From the NCBI GenBank assembly GCA_000309945.1, contig CM001633.1, positions 394,723 through 458,722 on the forward strand: DNA of 64,000 bases. Direction: 5' to 3'. The DNA is from Leptolyngbyaceae cyanobacterium JSC-12. Its GTDB lineage: Bacteria > Cyanobacteriota > Cyanobacteriia > Leptolyngbyales > Leptolyngbyaceae. The position numbers and the translations under genes are program-made. The notes beneath the pieces are model-generated. The model was given only the letters and a program-made list of their open reading frames with translations, was not told the origin of the DNA and did no database searches. Shown in pieces: positions 7,584 through 16,690 of the stretch; the stretch's first letter is position 1; each line of letters opens with the position of its first letter.

Positions 7584-8369
7584 ATGATGGCGACTCAAAC
7601 CAACGTACGTTCCCGTGGCATGGAGCTACTGATTGCATATCACCAAAATCCTTCGGTTCGACTCCGAAACCAATTAGTTCAACTAAACGCGGGATTAGTT
7701 AGAAAAATTGCTCATCGAGTAAGTCATCAGTGTGCTGAACCCTACGAAGATCTCGAACAAATTGGGTATTTAGGGTTGATTCGAGCCATTGAACGGTTTA
7801 ATCCAAATCAGGGGTGTGCATTTAGTTCCTTTGCGGTTCCTTACATTCGTGGTGAGATGTTGCATTTCTTACGCGATCGCAGCTCTACTGTTAAGATTCC
7901 CCGACGCTGGCAACAGCTCAACAAAGCCGGACAAAAAGTTCGAGAAGAACTAGCAGAAGCGTTTGGTCGTCAACCCAGCGATGAAGAAATTGCAGAACGG
8001 TTGGGTGTCACCGTGACCGAATGGCGCGAAAGTAAGCTAGCGACCAAGAACCGCTTACCGCTGAGTCTGGATGCAACCATCAGCCAGCAGATTGATTCTC
8101 CCATGACACTGGGTGATACGCTTCCTGACTCTCGCTACCAGAATCTGCAGATGTTGGAAGAAGATCGGCAACAGATTCAGCGGGCACTGAGCCAGTTAGA
8201 AGAGAAAACCCGTCAGGCGATCGAGTTCGTGTTTATCAAAGATCTGTCGCGCAAAGAAGTTGCCGAGCGAATCGGTGTCAGCCCCATGACAGTCACCCGT
8301 CGTCTGCATCGCGGCATACAGCAGATGGTTACTTGTCTACAACCTCAGGTTCTGCAAACAGATCCTTAA
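7584..8369 (+). CDS. sigF: RNA polymerase sigma factor, SigF-type (group 3)
   Basis: 261 residues. Region 2 (YEDLEQIGYLGLIRAIERFNP...GCAFSSFAVPYIRGEMLHFLRD, about 50-100) binds core polymerase and the -10 element. Region 3 (about 110-190) is present, and region 4 ends with a helix-turn-helix (LSRKEVAERIGVSPMTVTRRLHRG). No region 1.1, so it is an alternative sigma of the SigB/F/G type; the cyanobacterial counterpart SigF controls pilus, motility and envelope genes. The ATG pair at 7584/7587 gives nearly the same product. No anti-sigma gene adjoins it. The 196-bp gap to the divergent Bax-inhibitor gene holds both promoters. Confidence 0.88.
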   Translation: MMATQTNVRSRGMELLIAYHQNPSVRLRNQLVQLNAGLVRKIAHRVSHQCAEPYEDLEQIGYLGLIRAIERFNPNQGCAFSSFAVPYIRGEMLHFLRDRSSTVKIPRRWQQLNKAGQKVREELAEAFGRQPSDEEIAERLGVTVTEWRESKLATKNRLPLSLDATISQQIDSPMTLGDTLPDSRYQNLQMLEEDRQQIQRALSQLEEKTRQAIEFVFIKDLSRKEVAERIGVSPMTVTRRLHRGIQQMVTCLQPQVLQTDP

Positions 8370-8421
8370 TCTATTTCCCTCCTAGTAACTTGTAGACCTT
8401 TCACTCTACAGCAGACTCTTG

Positions 8422-8453
8422 AGCTGAATCAGTTATCTGATTCAGCTTTCTTA
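8422..8453 (+). terminator. Rho-independent terminator of sigF
   Basis: AGCTGAATCAG (8422-8432), loop TTAT, CTGATTCAGCT (8437-8447), then TTTCTTATTG. The perfect 11-bp stem lies about 50 bp after the sigF stop and just before the convergent prenyltransferase stop. Confidence 0.8.
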
Positions 8454-8471
8454 TTGTTCAAAAATCAACGA

Positions 8472-9374
8472 TTACCAGGAACCCAAAATCATGCCTGTGA
8501 GCAAAATGAAGCCAATCCAAACATTTTGCCGAAACAGTTGACCATAGGTACTGTGGGGAATGGTGCGCTGGCAGAGATGAACGTATTGCCAAGCCCAAAT
8601 ACCTCCAGCAAGGATAAGGGTCAACCAAAATTCCCAGTTTAGTTGCAACATAGCGGCTGTAGCAGCTAAGAGAACAAATGCGCCGAGGAAGAATAATCCC
8701 ACTGCGTGAGATGCATTGTTGCCAAAAAAGAGGGCGCTGGAGTTCACTCCAATGCGGCGATCGTCCTCTCGATCAGACATGGCATACACAGTGTCGAAGC
8801 CCAGAGTCCACAGAACAGTTGCCCCCCATAAAAGCCAAGTTGCTGTACCCAGGCAAGGAGTAGGTGCGGGCATTGCGCCACAACTTACTGCGCTCCAACT
8901 AATTAGAACGGCAAACCCCCAGGCGATCGCCAAGACTAACTGTGGAATAGGAAACACTCGCTTTGCCAGCGGGTACAGCACAATCACAGGTACAGCCGCT
9001 ACACACAGCCAGAATGTGAGCGGATTTAAGTAGGTAGATAAGATCCAGGCACAGACAAAGGCAATGATTGCGACCACAATCCCCACCTGCACGGACAATG
9101 CTCGGGATGCCAGAGGACGGGTGCGGGTGCGTTGCACTTTGGGATCAATGTCTCGATCCCACAAATCATTCACGACACATCCAGCTGCACTGGTTGCCAG
9201 CGTACCCAACACGATAACTCCGATCAATGATAGGGGCGGTGCTCCGCCAGATGCTAAAACAACTGACCATAGCGCTGGAATCATGAGAATCAACCGCCCA
9301 GCAGGTTTATCCCATCGCAACAGGCGCAGAACCGTTATCCAGGTTGGTTCGGGAGGTTCAGAAGGAGTCAGCAT
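8472..9374 (-). CDS. ubiA: 4-hydroxybenzoate polyprenyltransferase (plastoquinone pathway)
   Basis: 300 residues with about eight or nine membrane helices, a UbiA-superfamily prenyltransferase. Both aspartate-rich motifs that bind prenyl diphosphate through magnesium are present: NDLWDRDID (about 68-76) and YAMSDREDD (about 197-205). In cyanobacteria the 4-hydroxybenzoate solanesyltransferase homologue works in plastoquinone synthesis, which is the likely role here. Chlorophyll synthase and homogentisate prenyltransferase are paralogues; the WDKPAGRLILMIPALW start favours the UbiA/4-HB type. Single gene, convergent with sigF. Confidence 0.87.
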   Translation of the reverse strand: MLTPSEPPEPTWITVLRLLRWDKPAGRLILMIPALWSVVLASGGAPPLSLIGVIVLGTLATSAAGCVVNDLWDRDIDPKVQRTRTRPLASRALSVQVGIVVAIIAFVCAWILSTYLNPLTFWLCVAAVPVIVLYPLAKRVFPIPQLVLAIAWGFAVLISWSAVSCGAMPAPTPCLGTATWLLWGATVLWTLGFDTVYAMSDREDDRRIGVNSSALFFGNNASHAVGLFFLGAFVLLAATAAMLQLNWEFWLTLILAGGIWAWQYVHLCQRTIPHSTYGQLFRQNVWIGFILLTGMILGSW

Positions 9375-9594
9375 AGAAGACAGTCGTGAATAGAGGGATA
9401 AGGAAACCCTTAGATCTAGTAAGGTTTAAGGATTTGGGAATAAGGCAAAGCCCCAAGCAAAGAACTGGCTAAATGGTAACGATTGTTTACAAGAATAGGA
9501 TACTTTCAGATTGACCTTGTCCTACTCATGCTTGCAATTCCCTATCCTCCATTTCCCTATCCCCATTCCCGATTTCCCATTATCTTCTTTTCAA

Positions 9595-10671
9595 CTACCG
9601 CGACCTGGATGCTATTTGTTGAGCGCTCCGTGCATGCTCGTTGGCTTTGTCCCACACTGCCCAAACGGTAGATTTGAGAGGGACTTTCGCGGTCTCCGAG
9701 GAAGGGATAATTTTTACGTTGTACCGCTGCAGTAAGCGATCGCTATCAATCAGCGACAGCGGTACGCGTTGATTGAAAAAATCGCCATTTTGTAACCAAT
9801 CTGCATTGGCTTGTTTATGCCGTAAGTAAGTTTGCCAAATGTTCAGCGCAAATTCATAATCAGCGATCGCGGTCTTCATCTCGGTATACGCGGGATTGGA
9901 TTTTGCTGTAGGCAACGTTTCAATCTCCTTGAGCGCGACTTGCAGCGATCGCACCATGCTCTGATACTCTTCATAATTCAGGCCAATCGGATTTTCACTT
10001 TTGCCGGTAACTGCCTGAGTCTGGAGCATGTTCAACTGGGTAACGGTAGCTGAAAATTGCGCTACGGCTGCCAAAAAAGTTTTCTCTGCCTCAATCCGTT
10101 GGGCAATCGCTTGATAGTTGTTGCGGTAGATTTGCAACTTTTTCTCTGCTTCTCCAGAAACAGTGGTGAAGGTGGGAACTTTTTCCAAAAGGCGAATAGC
10201 TCGCTCCCATCGTTCAGCCGCCCGCTGCCAGACAGTCAGAGCATGAGGAGGATTTTGAACAGTAACTGCTGCCTGCCAAGCAGCGGTCTGCGCCTGCTCA
10301 AACAGGTCTGTTGCTACTGTCTCATCCGTTAACCGTTGAGTAATAACACTATATTTTTTCTCATATTCAGCTAACTTCTGTTTAGCCCTAGCCGAAATTG
10401 GTTGGTCAGATGGAATTGCCTTCAAATGGCGAATTGCCTGTCGCCATTTGACTCTTGCTTCTTGCCAGGTACTGTCTGGATGGGGAGGATGCTGTACTAA
10501 TACGGCTGCCTCCCACGCCAACTGACGTGCTGATTGGAAGTGTTCATCTGGAGACAGAGTAGATGCCGATTCACCTTGCGTTGGGCGCGGTATATGCAAG
10601 AAATAGGAAGAACAACCTACCAACCCCAGCAGGCTAGCAGAGAGAGTTATCACCAGACAAGGTCGTTTCAT
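9595..10671 (-). CDS. Lipoprotein with two tandem helical repeats
   Basis: 358 residues, no named family that I recognise. A type II signal peptide with lipobox LVGC puts the lipidated cysteine at residue 20. Two clearly homologous segments of about 70 residues follow, at about 45-113 and 124-192. Each has the pattern (F..A...AW.AAV.VQ.PPH....W..A...W..AI..L...P) and then an alpha-helical Y..I.QR end, which suggests TPR-like helical hairpins. A third, more diverged helical segment covers about 195-290. It probably faces the periplasm, anchored to a membrane. It has its own promoter region, divergent from purC. The role is unknown. Confidence 0.75.
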   Translation of the reverse strand: MKRPCLVITLSASLLGLVGCSSYFLHIPRPTQGESASTLSPDEHFQSARQLAWEAAVLVQHPPHPDSTWQEARVKWRQAIRHLKAIPSDQPISARAKQKLAEYEKKYSVITQRLTDETVATDLFEQAQTAAWQAAVTVQNPPHALTVWQRAAERWERAIRLLEKVPTFTTVSGEAEKKLQIYRNNYQAIAQRIEAEKTFLAAVAQFSATVTQLNMLQTQAVTGKSENPIGLNYEEYQSMVRSLQVALKEIETLPTAKSNPAYTEMKTAIADYEFALNIWQTYLRHKQANADWLQNGDFFNQRVPLSLIDSDRLLQRYNVKIIPSSETAKVPLKSTVWAVWDKANEHARSAQQIASRSR

Positions 10672-10927
10672 CTTACGATTTGAAAGCGAAGGTTAGGGTA
10701 AAAGAACGGCTGAGATTCGAAAATAAAGATGTTATTTCAACCTTGTCTCCATCTAAATCCGTAGTTTTTCCTGAGAGAATCCTCCATTTTCCGAGGTGGA
10801 CATGGTTTAACATCTTCAGAATTACTCCGAATACTTTCTTACAGGCAAAATTTCTAAATTCCTGAATTCCCTTGTTGTTTTAGCCATTCTTTAGCCATTT
10901 AGGAGATAATCTGGGAGATAAAACTCC

Positions 10928-11665
10928 ATGAGCTCTCGCGTAAAACTCTACGAAGGCAAAGCCAAAATTCTCTATTCTACGGACGATCCGGGGATCCTTT
11001 TAACCTACTTTAAGGACGACGCTACAGCATTTAATGCCCAGAAACGTGGTTCGATTCAAGGCAAAGGAGCGGCAAACTGCGCGATCGCCAGCCATTTATT
11101 TCAACAGCTAGAAGCGAAGGGAATTCCAACCCATTTCATTGACCAACCCAGCCCCAACGAGATGCGGGTCAAAGCTGTGAAAATTGTGCCGTTAGAAGTG
11201 GTTGTCCGCAATATTGCGGCTGGCAGTTTATGTAAACAAACAGGATTGGCATTAGGAACTCTTATTCAACCACCCCTTGTAGAGTTTTACTACAAAAATG
11301 ATGAACTGGGCGATCCCTTGCTGACCCGCGATCGCTTATTTCTCCTCAACCTTGCCTCCCCAGAACAGGTTGAGCAACTGCAAGCAATGGCACTCAAAAT
11401 TAATGAGATTTTGACCGAATTCTTCCAGACTTGTGGGATTACCCTGGTTGATTTCAAGCTGGAATTTGGCTTGGATCAAAATCAGCAGATTATTCTGGCA
11501 GATGAAATTAGTCCTGATACCTGTCGGCTATGGAATCAGGCAGAAACTGATCCCACTCGTCGTGTGATGGATAAAGACCGATTTCGGCATGACATGGGCG
11601 GGGTGGAATCAGCCTATCAGCAAGTCCTGGAAAGAGTTTTGTCAACTTCTAGGGAACAGACCTGA
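10928..11665 (+). CDS. purC: SAICAR synthetase PurC
   Basis: Phosphoribosylaminoimidazole-succinocarboxamide synthase, 245 residues. It joins CAIR and aspartate with ATP in purine synthesis. The family landmarks are clear: the N-terminal nucleotide loop LYEGKAKILY, then KDDATAFNAQKRGSIQGKG, the RNIAAGSLCKQ segment, and the late DEISPDTCRLW motif with acidic residues for metal and substrate. ATG 10928 is preceded by an AT-rich leader containing AGGAG and GGGAG. A terminator-like hairpin follows, and omp85 begins about 200 bp downstream on the same strand. Confidence 0.96.
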   Translation: MSSRVKLYEGKAKILYSTDDPGILLTYFKDDATAFNAQKRGSIQGKGAANCAIASHLFQQLEAKGIPTHFIDQPSPNEMRVKAVKIVPLEVVVRNIAAGSLCKQTGLALGTLIQPPLVEFYYKNDELGDPLLTRDRLFLLNLASPEQVEQLQAMALKINEILTEFFQTCGITLVDFKLEFGLDQNQQIILADEISPDTCRLWNQAETDPTRRVMDKDRFRHDMGGVESAYQQVLERVLSTSREQT

Positions 11666-11683
11666 TTACAATCAGATCTGAAT

Positions 11684-11723
11684 TCAGGAACAAAATTCCT
11701 TACTTTTGTCTCCTGAGTTTTTG
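11684..11723 (+). terminator. Terminator candidate after purC
   Basis: CAGGA...CAAAA pairs with TTTTG...TCCTG across a short A/T-rich loop and is followed by a T5 run at 11718-11722. It lies about 20 bp after the purC stop and would separate purC from omp85. Confidence 0.5.
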
Positions 11724-11868
11724 ATGTTTGACTCAACTCAACTCAAATTCCTACCCTCAAGCTAAGTATTGGTACCCACTGATGCGGTAAAATTTGACGG
11801 TTTACAAGGTTGAATTCGTTTTGTCCTCTTAGTCTGCCCTTAGCAGAGTGTGGTGTGTGATTGTGCAA

Positions 11869-14253
11869 ATGAAGAACAAGACGCAGTTATCTCCCCTTTT
11901 GGTGGCGTTACTGGCTGCATCCGCTACGGTTGGTCTGTCAAATTCTGCCACGGCCCAAACAACTCGTTCTCAAACAGTTGAACCTGGAACAACTGCCCCT
12001 GCAGGAACCCCGAAAGCGACAGAGGCAAAGCTGCCAGATTTCCTGGCAGATGTCACGGCGATTCCAGATGTCCAGATTCAGTCCAGTAAAGCTGCTAAAG
12101 ATGCGATCGCTCCCATTGCAGCTCCCGTTCAACCCTTGTCACCTGCTGATTTGTTGGTGCTCCCCCCCATTGCCCAATCTATTCCTGGAGAATCTCCTGA
12201 CCGAATTCGCATCAATCCACTATCTCCAGGAACCCCCCAACCCACCACTCCCACTGTTCCAACCCCAACAGCCCCAACCGAGCCTGAATCGCAACCAGGT
12301 CCCGCTCCAACCGCCCCTCCTGCAACCCCAACCCCAACCACACCAACAACTCCCCCTCCTCAAACCGTTGATTCCGAGCCACGGGTTTTAGTCGCTGAAG
12401 TATTAGTTAAAGGAGCGGAAGGAACCTTTCAGGACGAAGTTTACAATGCAATTCAAACCCGTCCGGGGCGAACCACTACCCGAACCCAGCTTCAAGAAGA
12501 TATCAACGCCATCTTTGCCACTGGATTCTTCTCAAACGTCAGAGCGGTTCCAGAAGATACTCCTTTAGGTGTTCGGGTCACCTTTGAAGTCGTCCTCAAC
12601 CCCGTGCTTCAGTCTGTACAAATAGAAGGCAATCGGGTACTGCCCCAGAAGATTGTCACGGAGACGTTTAGTGACCAGTACGGGAAAGTTCTGAACCTTA
12701 ATTCTTTGCAAGAAGGAATCAAGCAATTAAACAAGTGGTATCAGGACAATGGGTATGTACTAGGACAAGTGCTTGAATCCCCAGCAGTGTCACCAGATGG
12801 AGTAGTGACGCTTCAGGTGGCAGAAGGGGAAGTTTCAGCGCTGAAAGTTCGCTATCTCAATAAAGAAGGCAACGAATGTATTCGGAACGATCAGGGACGC
12901 TTCATTTTAATTGAGCCAGAGACTAAGCAACCTGTTTTAGACAAAAACGGAAATCCAACCGGATGTCGTAACCGAACTCGTGAATTTATCGTTACACGAG
13001 AATTTCAAACCAAGTCAGGCGATATCTTCAACCGTGCGGTGGTTGAGCAAGATATCCAACGGGTATTTGGCTTAGGAATTTTTGAGGATGTCCGGCTTGC
13101 GTTGGAACCCGACCCCAACGATCCCCGTAAAGTGATTGTGGTTCCTACCATTATTGAGAAAAACACTGGCTCAATTTTTGCGAGTGCGGGGATTAGCTCT
13201 GCCAGCGGTTTATTTGGGTCAGTTGGTTATCAGCAGCAAAATCTGGGCGGTAACAACCAAAAGTTGTCGGCTGAAGTCCAAGTGGGTCAGCGGGAATTGT
13301 TATTTGACCTGAGTTTTACAGATCCTTGGATTGGAGGTGATCCATTCCGCACTTCCTATACGGTTAATTTGTTCCGTCGCCGCACCATTTCGCTGATTTT
13401 TGATGGGGGTAATCCTGACATCGACCTGCCAAATGGCGATACTCCACGAATTTTAAGAACGGGTGGATTTATTAGTTTCACTCGTCCCCTCAATGGCAAT
13501 CCCTATGTGCGCCCTGAATGGACTGCATCCCTTGGGTTGCAATATCAACGAGTATCGATTCGCGATCGCGACGGTGACCTTAGCCCGGTTGATCAGTTAG
13601 GAAACGATCTCAGTTTTAGCGGTACTGGGCGAGATGACTTACTATCCATTCAGTTTGGGGTAATTCAGGATCGGCGTAACGATCCACTCCGCCCCACGAG
13701 AGGAAGTTTTCTTCGACTAGGAACTGAACAGTTCATCCCGATTGGATCAGGCAGCATTCTAGGTAACCGCTTACGCGGCAGCTACAGTTTCTACCTCCCA
13801 ACGCAACTAATCCGCTTTACCAAGGGCTGTCGAGCGCCAAATCCCAGACCCGCTGATTGTCCTCAAACTTTTGCATTTAATATTCAGGGCGGCACATTTC
13901 TAGGCGACCTTCCTCCCTACGAGGCATTTTCCTTGGGAGGAGCAAACTCCGTTCGAGGCTATGATGAAGGAGATCTGGCTGCAACCCGAAGTTTTATTCA
14001 AGGCACTGTTGAATATCGCTTCCCAATTTTCTCGATTTTCTCAGGTGCTCTGTTTGTGGATGGAGCCTACAATTTTGGCTCTCAAGGCTTAGTCCCAGGC
14101 AACCCAGGTGGCATTCGGAATAAACCAGGAAGTGGCTATGGTTATGGTGTTGGGGTTCGGGTTCAGTCACCACTGGGGCCCATCCGGGTTGACTTTGGGA
14201 TTAACGATCAAGGCGATACGCAGGTGAACTTCGGCATTGGGGAGCGATTCTGA
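11869..14253 (+). CDS. Omp85/BamA-family outer membrane assembly protein
   Basis: 794 residues from ATG 11869; an upstream in-frame GTG at 11848 is less likely because the signal peptide [19 protein letters not shown] begins at the ATG. After cleavage near ATAQ there is a Pro/Thr-rich linker at about 115-175, then POTRA modules (ILVKGAEG..., [13 protein letters not shown], and a third to about 430), then a surface-antigen beta-barrel. The barrel contains the VRGY motif ([12 protein letters not shown]) and ends in a C-terminal phenylalanine. It inserts beta-barrel proteins into the outer membrane, like cyanobacterial Omp85, relative of chloroplast Toc75. Its stop overlaps the lpxC start by one base, so the genes are translationally coupled. 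Confidence 0.93.
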   Translation: MKNKTQLSPLLVALLAASATVGLSNSATAQTTRSQTVEPGTTAPAGTPKATEAKLPDFLADVTAIPDVQIQSSKAAKDAIAPIAAPVQPLSPADLLVLPPIAQSIPGESPDRIRINPLSPGTPQPTTPTVPTPTAPTEPESQPGPAPTAPPATPTPTTPTTPPPQTVDSEPRVLVAEVLVKGAEGTFQDEVYNAIQTRPGRTTTRTQLQEDINAIFATGFFSNVRAVPEDTPLGVRVTFEVVLNPVLQSVQIEGNRVLPQKIVTETFSDQYGKVLNLNSLQEGIKQLNKWYQDNGYVLGQVLESPAVSPDGVVTLQVAEGEVSALKVRYLNKEGNECIRNDQGRFILIEPETKQPVLDKNGNPTGCRNRTREFIVTREFQTKSGDIFNRAVVEQDIQRVFGLGIFEDVRLALEPDPNDPRKVIVVPTIIEKNTGSIFASAGISSASGLFGSVGYQQQNLGGNNQKLSAEVQVGQRELLFDLSFTDPWIGGDPFRTSYTVNLFRRRTISLIFDGGNPDIDLPNGDTPRILRTGGFISFTRPLNGNPYVRPEWTASLGLQYQRVSIRDRDGDLSPVDQLGNDLSFSGTGRDDLLSIQFGVIQDRRNDPLRPTRGSFLRLGTEQFIPIGSGSILGNRLRGSYSFYLPTQLIRFTKGCRAPNPRPADCPQTFAFNIQGGTFLGDLPPYEAFSLGGANSVRGYDEGDLAATRSFIQGTVEYRFPIFSIFSGALFVDGAYNFGSQGLVPGNPGGIRNKPGSGYGYGVGVRVQSPLGPIRVDFGINDQGDTQVNFGIGERF

Positions 14254-15158
14254 TGGAGGTAGAAGCCAGGAGGCAGACCATACAAGATAAACCGCAGACG
14301 ATCGCAACACTTCTGGCTCCGATCCAGCATACCCTAGGCGATACGTTTGTGGTTTCAGGTGTTGGGTTGCATACTGGGGAGTCTGTCCAGGTTCGTGTGG
14401 GACCAGCCGCCGCTGGGCAAGGGCGCTTCTTTGTTCGGACAGATCTGCCCACGGCTCCTGTGATTCCAGCATCCGTGAATGCGGTTTGCCAGACCATACT
14501 TTCCACGGAGTTGGGATCTGATAATGTCCGGGTGCGAACCGTTGAACATTTACTGGCAGCCTTAGTAGGGATGGGCGTTGATAATGCTCGGATTGAATTA
14601 GAGGGACCGGAAGCGCCTTTGCTCGATGGCTCTGCAAAAGAATGGACAGACGCAATCTCCCATGTGGGTATAGTGTCCCAATCCACTCCTCGAGAGTGCT
14701 GGACAGTATCGGAACCTGTATGGGTACGGGAGGGAGATGCTTTCGTTGCTGCATTGCCTTCACCAGACCTGCGATTTACCTACGGCATTGATTTTGACCT
14801 GGCAGCAATTGGCAACCAGTGGCAAAGTTGGTCGCCCGCTGGAACTGAACCGTTTGAAGTAGCGATCGCTCCAGCTCGTACTTTTGGACTGGCCCATCAG
14901 ATTCACTACCTGCAAGCACAAGGATTAATTAAGGGGGGCAGCCTGGACAATGCTCTAGTCTGTAGCTCCGAAGGTTGGTTAAATCCGCCATTGAGATTTG
15001 CAAATGAGCCAGCACGTCATAAACTTTTAGATTTAGTAGGAGATTTAAGTTTGCTGGGTACCATTCCAACCGCTCATTTTCTCGCCTATAAGGCAAGTCA
15101 TGCATTGCATACTCAACTTGCGCGATTGCTCAACGAACTGCGAAGTCTCCACCCCTAA
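14253..15158 (+). CDS. lpxC: UDP-3-O-acyl-N-acetylglucosamine deacetylase
   Basis: 301 residues. LpxC is a zinc amidase catalysing the committed step of lipid A synthesis. Visible motifs: [14 protein letters not shown] at the N-terminus, [16 protein letters not shown] with the first zinc histidine, the LLDGSA loop, and [14 protein letters not shown] carrying the second histidine and the aspartate of the zinc site. The ATG shares its A with the omp85 stop codon (TGATG). Order omp85-lpxC-fabZ-lpxA-lpxB is a complete front half of the Raetz pathway joined to the outer membrane assembly machine. Confidence 0.95.
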   Translation: MEVEARRQTIQDKPQTIATLLAPIQHTLGDTFVVSGVGLHTGESVQVRVGPAAAGQGRFFVRTDLPTAPVIPASVNAVCQTILSTELGSDNVRVRTVEHLLAALVGMGVDNARIELEGPEAPLLDGSAKEWTDAISHVGIVSQSTPRECWTVSEPVWVREGDAFVAALPSPDLRFTYGIDFDLAAIGNQWQSWSPAGTEPFEVAIAPARTFGLAHQIHYLQAQGLIKGGSLDNALVCSSEGWLNPPLRFANEPARHKLLDLVGDLSLLGTIPTAHFLAYKASHALHTQLARLLNELRSLHP

Positions 15159-15235
15159 ATGCTTAAATCCTTCTTCGACGGTTGCCCAATTCGTTCGCTT
15201 ATTCACCTTTCTACGCTTGTTTAGCTAAACCGCCC

Positions 15236-15772
15236 ATGTCCATTCTTACTGATGTCAACACTGCCGATGCATCGCCCAGCCATGTGGAAGCTCCCAATCA
15301 CCTTGAACCAGACAATGCTTCACCGGAAACCACTAGCAATATTGTGATTCCGGTTGAAGAAATTCAGAAATTATTACCGCATCGCTATCCCTTTGCGTTA
15401 GTTGATCGGATTATTGAATATGTGCCAGGTAAGAGAGCCGTTGGCATCAAAAATGTCACGTTTAACGAGCCTCACTTCCAGGGTCACTTTCCTGGTCGCC
15501 CAATTATGCCTGGGGTGTTGATCATCGAAGCAATGGCTCAGGTAGGAGGAGTGGTTTTAACCCAAATGGCAGATTTAACAGGCGGACTGTTCATGTTTGC
15601 TGGAATTGATGGAGTTCGCTTCCGTCGTCCGGTTGTACCAGGTGATCAATTGATCATGACGGTGGAACTCATTAGCGTTAAACGCCGTCGTTTTGGCAAA
15701 ATGCAAGGACGTGCCGAAGTCGATGGGCAATTGGCAGCGGAAGGTGAATTTATGTTTTCGCTAGTAGACTAA
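15236..15772 (+). CDS. fabZ: 3-hydroxyacyl-ACP dehydratase FabZ
   Basis: 178 residues from ATG 15236; an upstream TTG at 15182 would add 18 residues unlike FabZ. It dehydrates beta-hydroxyacyl-ACP in fatty acid synthesis and competes with LpxA for the same hydroxyacyl-ACP, which explains its place between lpxC and lpxA. The hot-dog fold is marked by [14 protein letters not shown], the catalytic histidine in [11 protein letters not shown] and the catalytic glutamate in [10 protein letters not shown]. About 30-35 N-terminal residues are an unconserved extension. It lies 77 bp downstream of the lpxC stop and 87 bp upstream of lpxA. Confidence 0.95.
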   Translation: MSILTDVNTADASPSHVEAPNHLEPDNASPETTSNIVIPVEEIQKLLPHRYPFALVDRIIEYVPGKRAVGIKNVTFNEPHFQGHFPGRPIMPGVLIIEAMAQVGGVVLTQMADLTGGLFMFAGIDGVRFRRPVVPGDQLIMTVELISVKRRRFGKMQGRAEVDGQLAAEGEFMFSLVD

Positions 15773-15775
15773 GGA

Positions 15776-15857
15776 GGTTTGAGTTTTGAATTTTGAGTTT
15801 TGAGATTCCGGCTCTTAACTCGCATATGCTCATAACTCAACTCACAACTCACAACTG
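15776..15857. repeat. Low-complexity GAGTTTTGA / CTCAACTCA spacer
   Basis: The fabZ-lpxA gap is filled by short iterations of GAGTTTTGA on the left and ACTCA/CAACTC on the right. The two sides are loosely complementary, so the spacer may fold as an imperfect hairpin. I see no promoter. Confidence 0.5.
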
Positions 15858-15859
15858 AT

Positions 15860-16690
15860 ATGGCAACCCTAATCCATTCAACTGCTGTTATTCATCCTGG
15901 TGCAGAACTACATCCTACCGTTGAGGTTGGTCCTTATGCTGTGATTGGCGAAAAAGTAAAGGTTGGACCTGAAACTGTGATTGGGGCACACGTCGTATTG
16001 GACGGCTGGACTGAAATCGGGGCACGCAATCACATCTTTCCGGGAGCAGCGATCGGATTAGCTTCTCAAGATAAAAAATATGACGGCACGAATAGCCTGG
16101 TCAAAATCGGCGACGACAATCGAATCCGAGAATTTGTCACGATCAACTGCGCCACCTATGCTGATGAAGTAACACTGATTGGCGATCGCAACCTGATCAT
16201 GGCATACACCCACGTAGCACACAATTGCGTCATTGAAGATCAGGTTGTGATTACCAACGCTGTTTCGCTGGGCGGGCATGTTCATATTGAATCTCAAGCA
16301 CGGGTGGGTGGCATGAGTGGCATTCATCAAGGCGTCCGAATTGGACGATTGGCAATGGTAGGTGGTATGAGCCGGATTACAAGAGATGTGCCACCTTATA
16401 CTCTTGTCGAAGGAAACTCAGCACGCGTGCGATCGCTCAACCTGGTTGGGCTAAAACGGGCTGGCTTGGTAGAGCTAGACGATGGACGAGTGTTTCAATC
16501 CTTAAAAACCGCATTTCGGTTGCTCTATCGCTCTGGTTTACCCCTGAAGGAAGCCCTTACAAAACTGGAAACCCTGCTTGACAACGAATACATCCAGCAT
16601 TTTCATCGTTTCTTACAACTTTCCCAGCAGGAAGGTCGCCGCGGTCCCACGCCTGGGGCAAAAGTCAGCGAAGAGGACGATGATGAGTGA
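15860..16690 (+). CDS. lpxA: Acyl-ACP:UDP-N-acetylglucosamine O-acyltransferase
   Basis: 276 residues. LpxA transfers a 3-hydroxyacyl chain to UDP-GlcNAc, the first step of lipid A synthesis. The N-terminal two thirds is a left-handed parallel beta-helix of hexapeptide repeats (IHPGAELHPTVEVGPYAVIG and so on). The catalytic histidine lies in AHNCVIEDQVV, matching His125 of the E. coli enzyme. The C-terminal helical domain (about 190-260) is followed by an acidic tail (SEEDDDE). The last 8 to 11 bases overlap the start of lpxB. Confidence 0.95.
   Translation: MATLIHSTAVIHPGAELHPTVEVGPYAVIGEKVKVGPETVIGAHVVLDGWTEIGARNHIFPGAAIGLASQDKKYDGTNSLVKIGDDNRIREFVTINCATYADEVTLIGDRNLIMAYTHVAHNCVIEDQVVITNAVSLGGHVHIESQARVGGMSGIHQGVRIGRLAMVGGMSRITRDVPPYTLVEGNSARVRSLNLVGLKRAGLVELDDGRVFQSLKTAFRLLYRSGLPLKEALTKLETLLDNEYIQHFHRFLQLSQQEGRRGPTPGAKVSEEDDDE

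Noticed and set aside
9533-9592. Pyrimidine-rich CCCTATCC/TTCCC iterations as a CRISPR-like repeat
   Set aside because: Units are short, degenerate and have no spacers; ordinary low-complexity spacer. A similar stretch occurs near 23700-23745.
11930-12391. 153-codon Pro/Gln-rich frame within omp85
   Set aside because: Alternate frame of the proline-rich linker; composition bias keeps it open.
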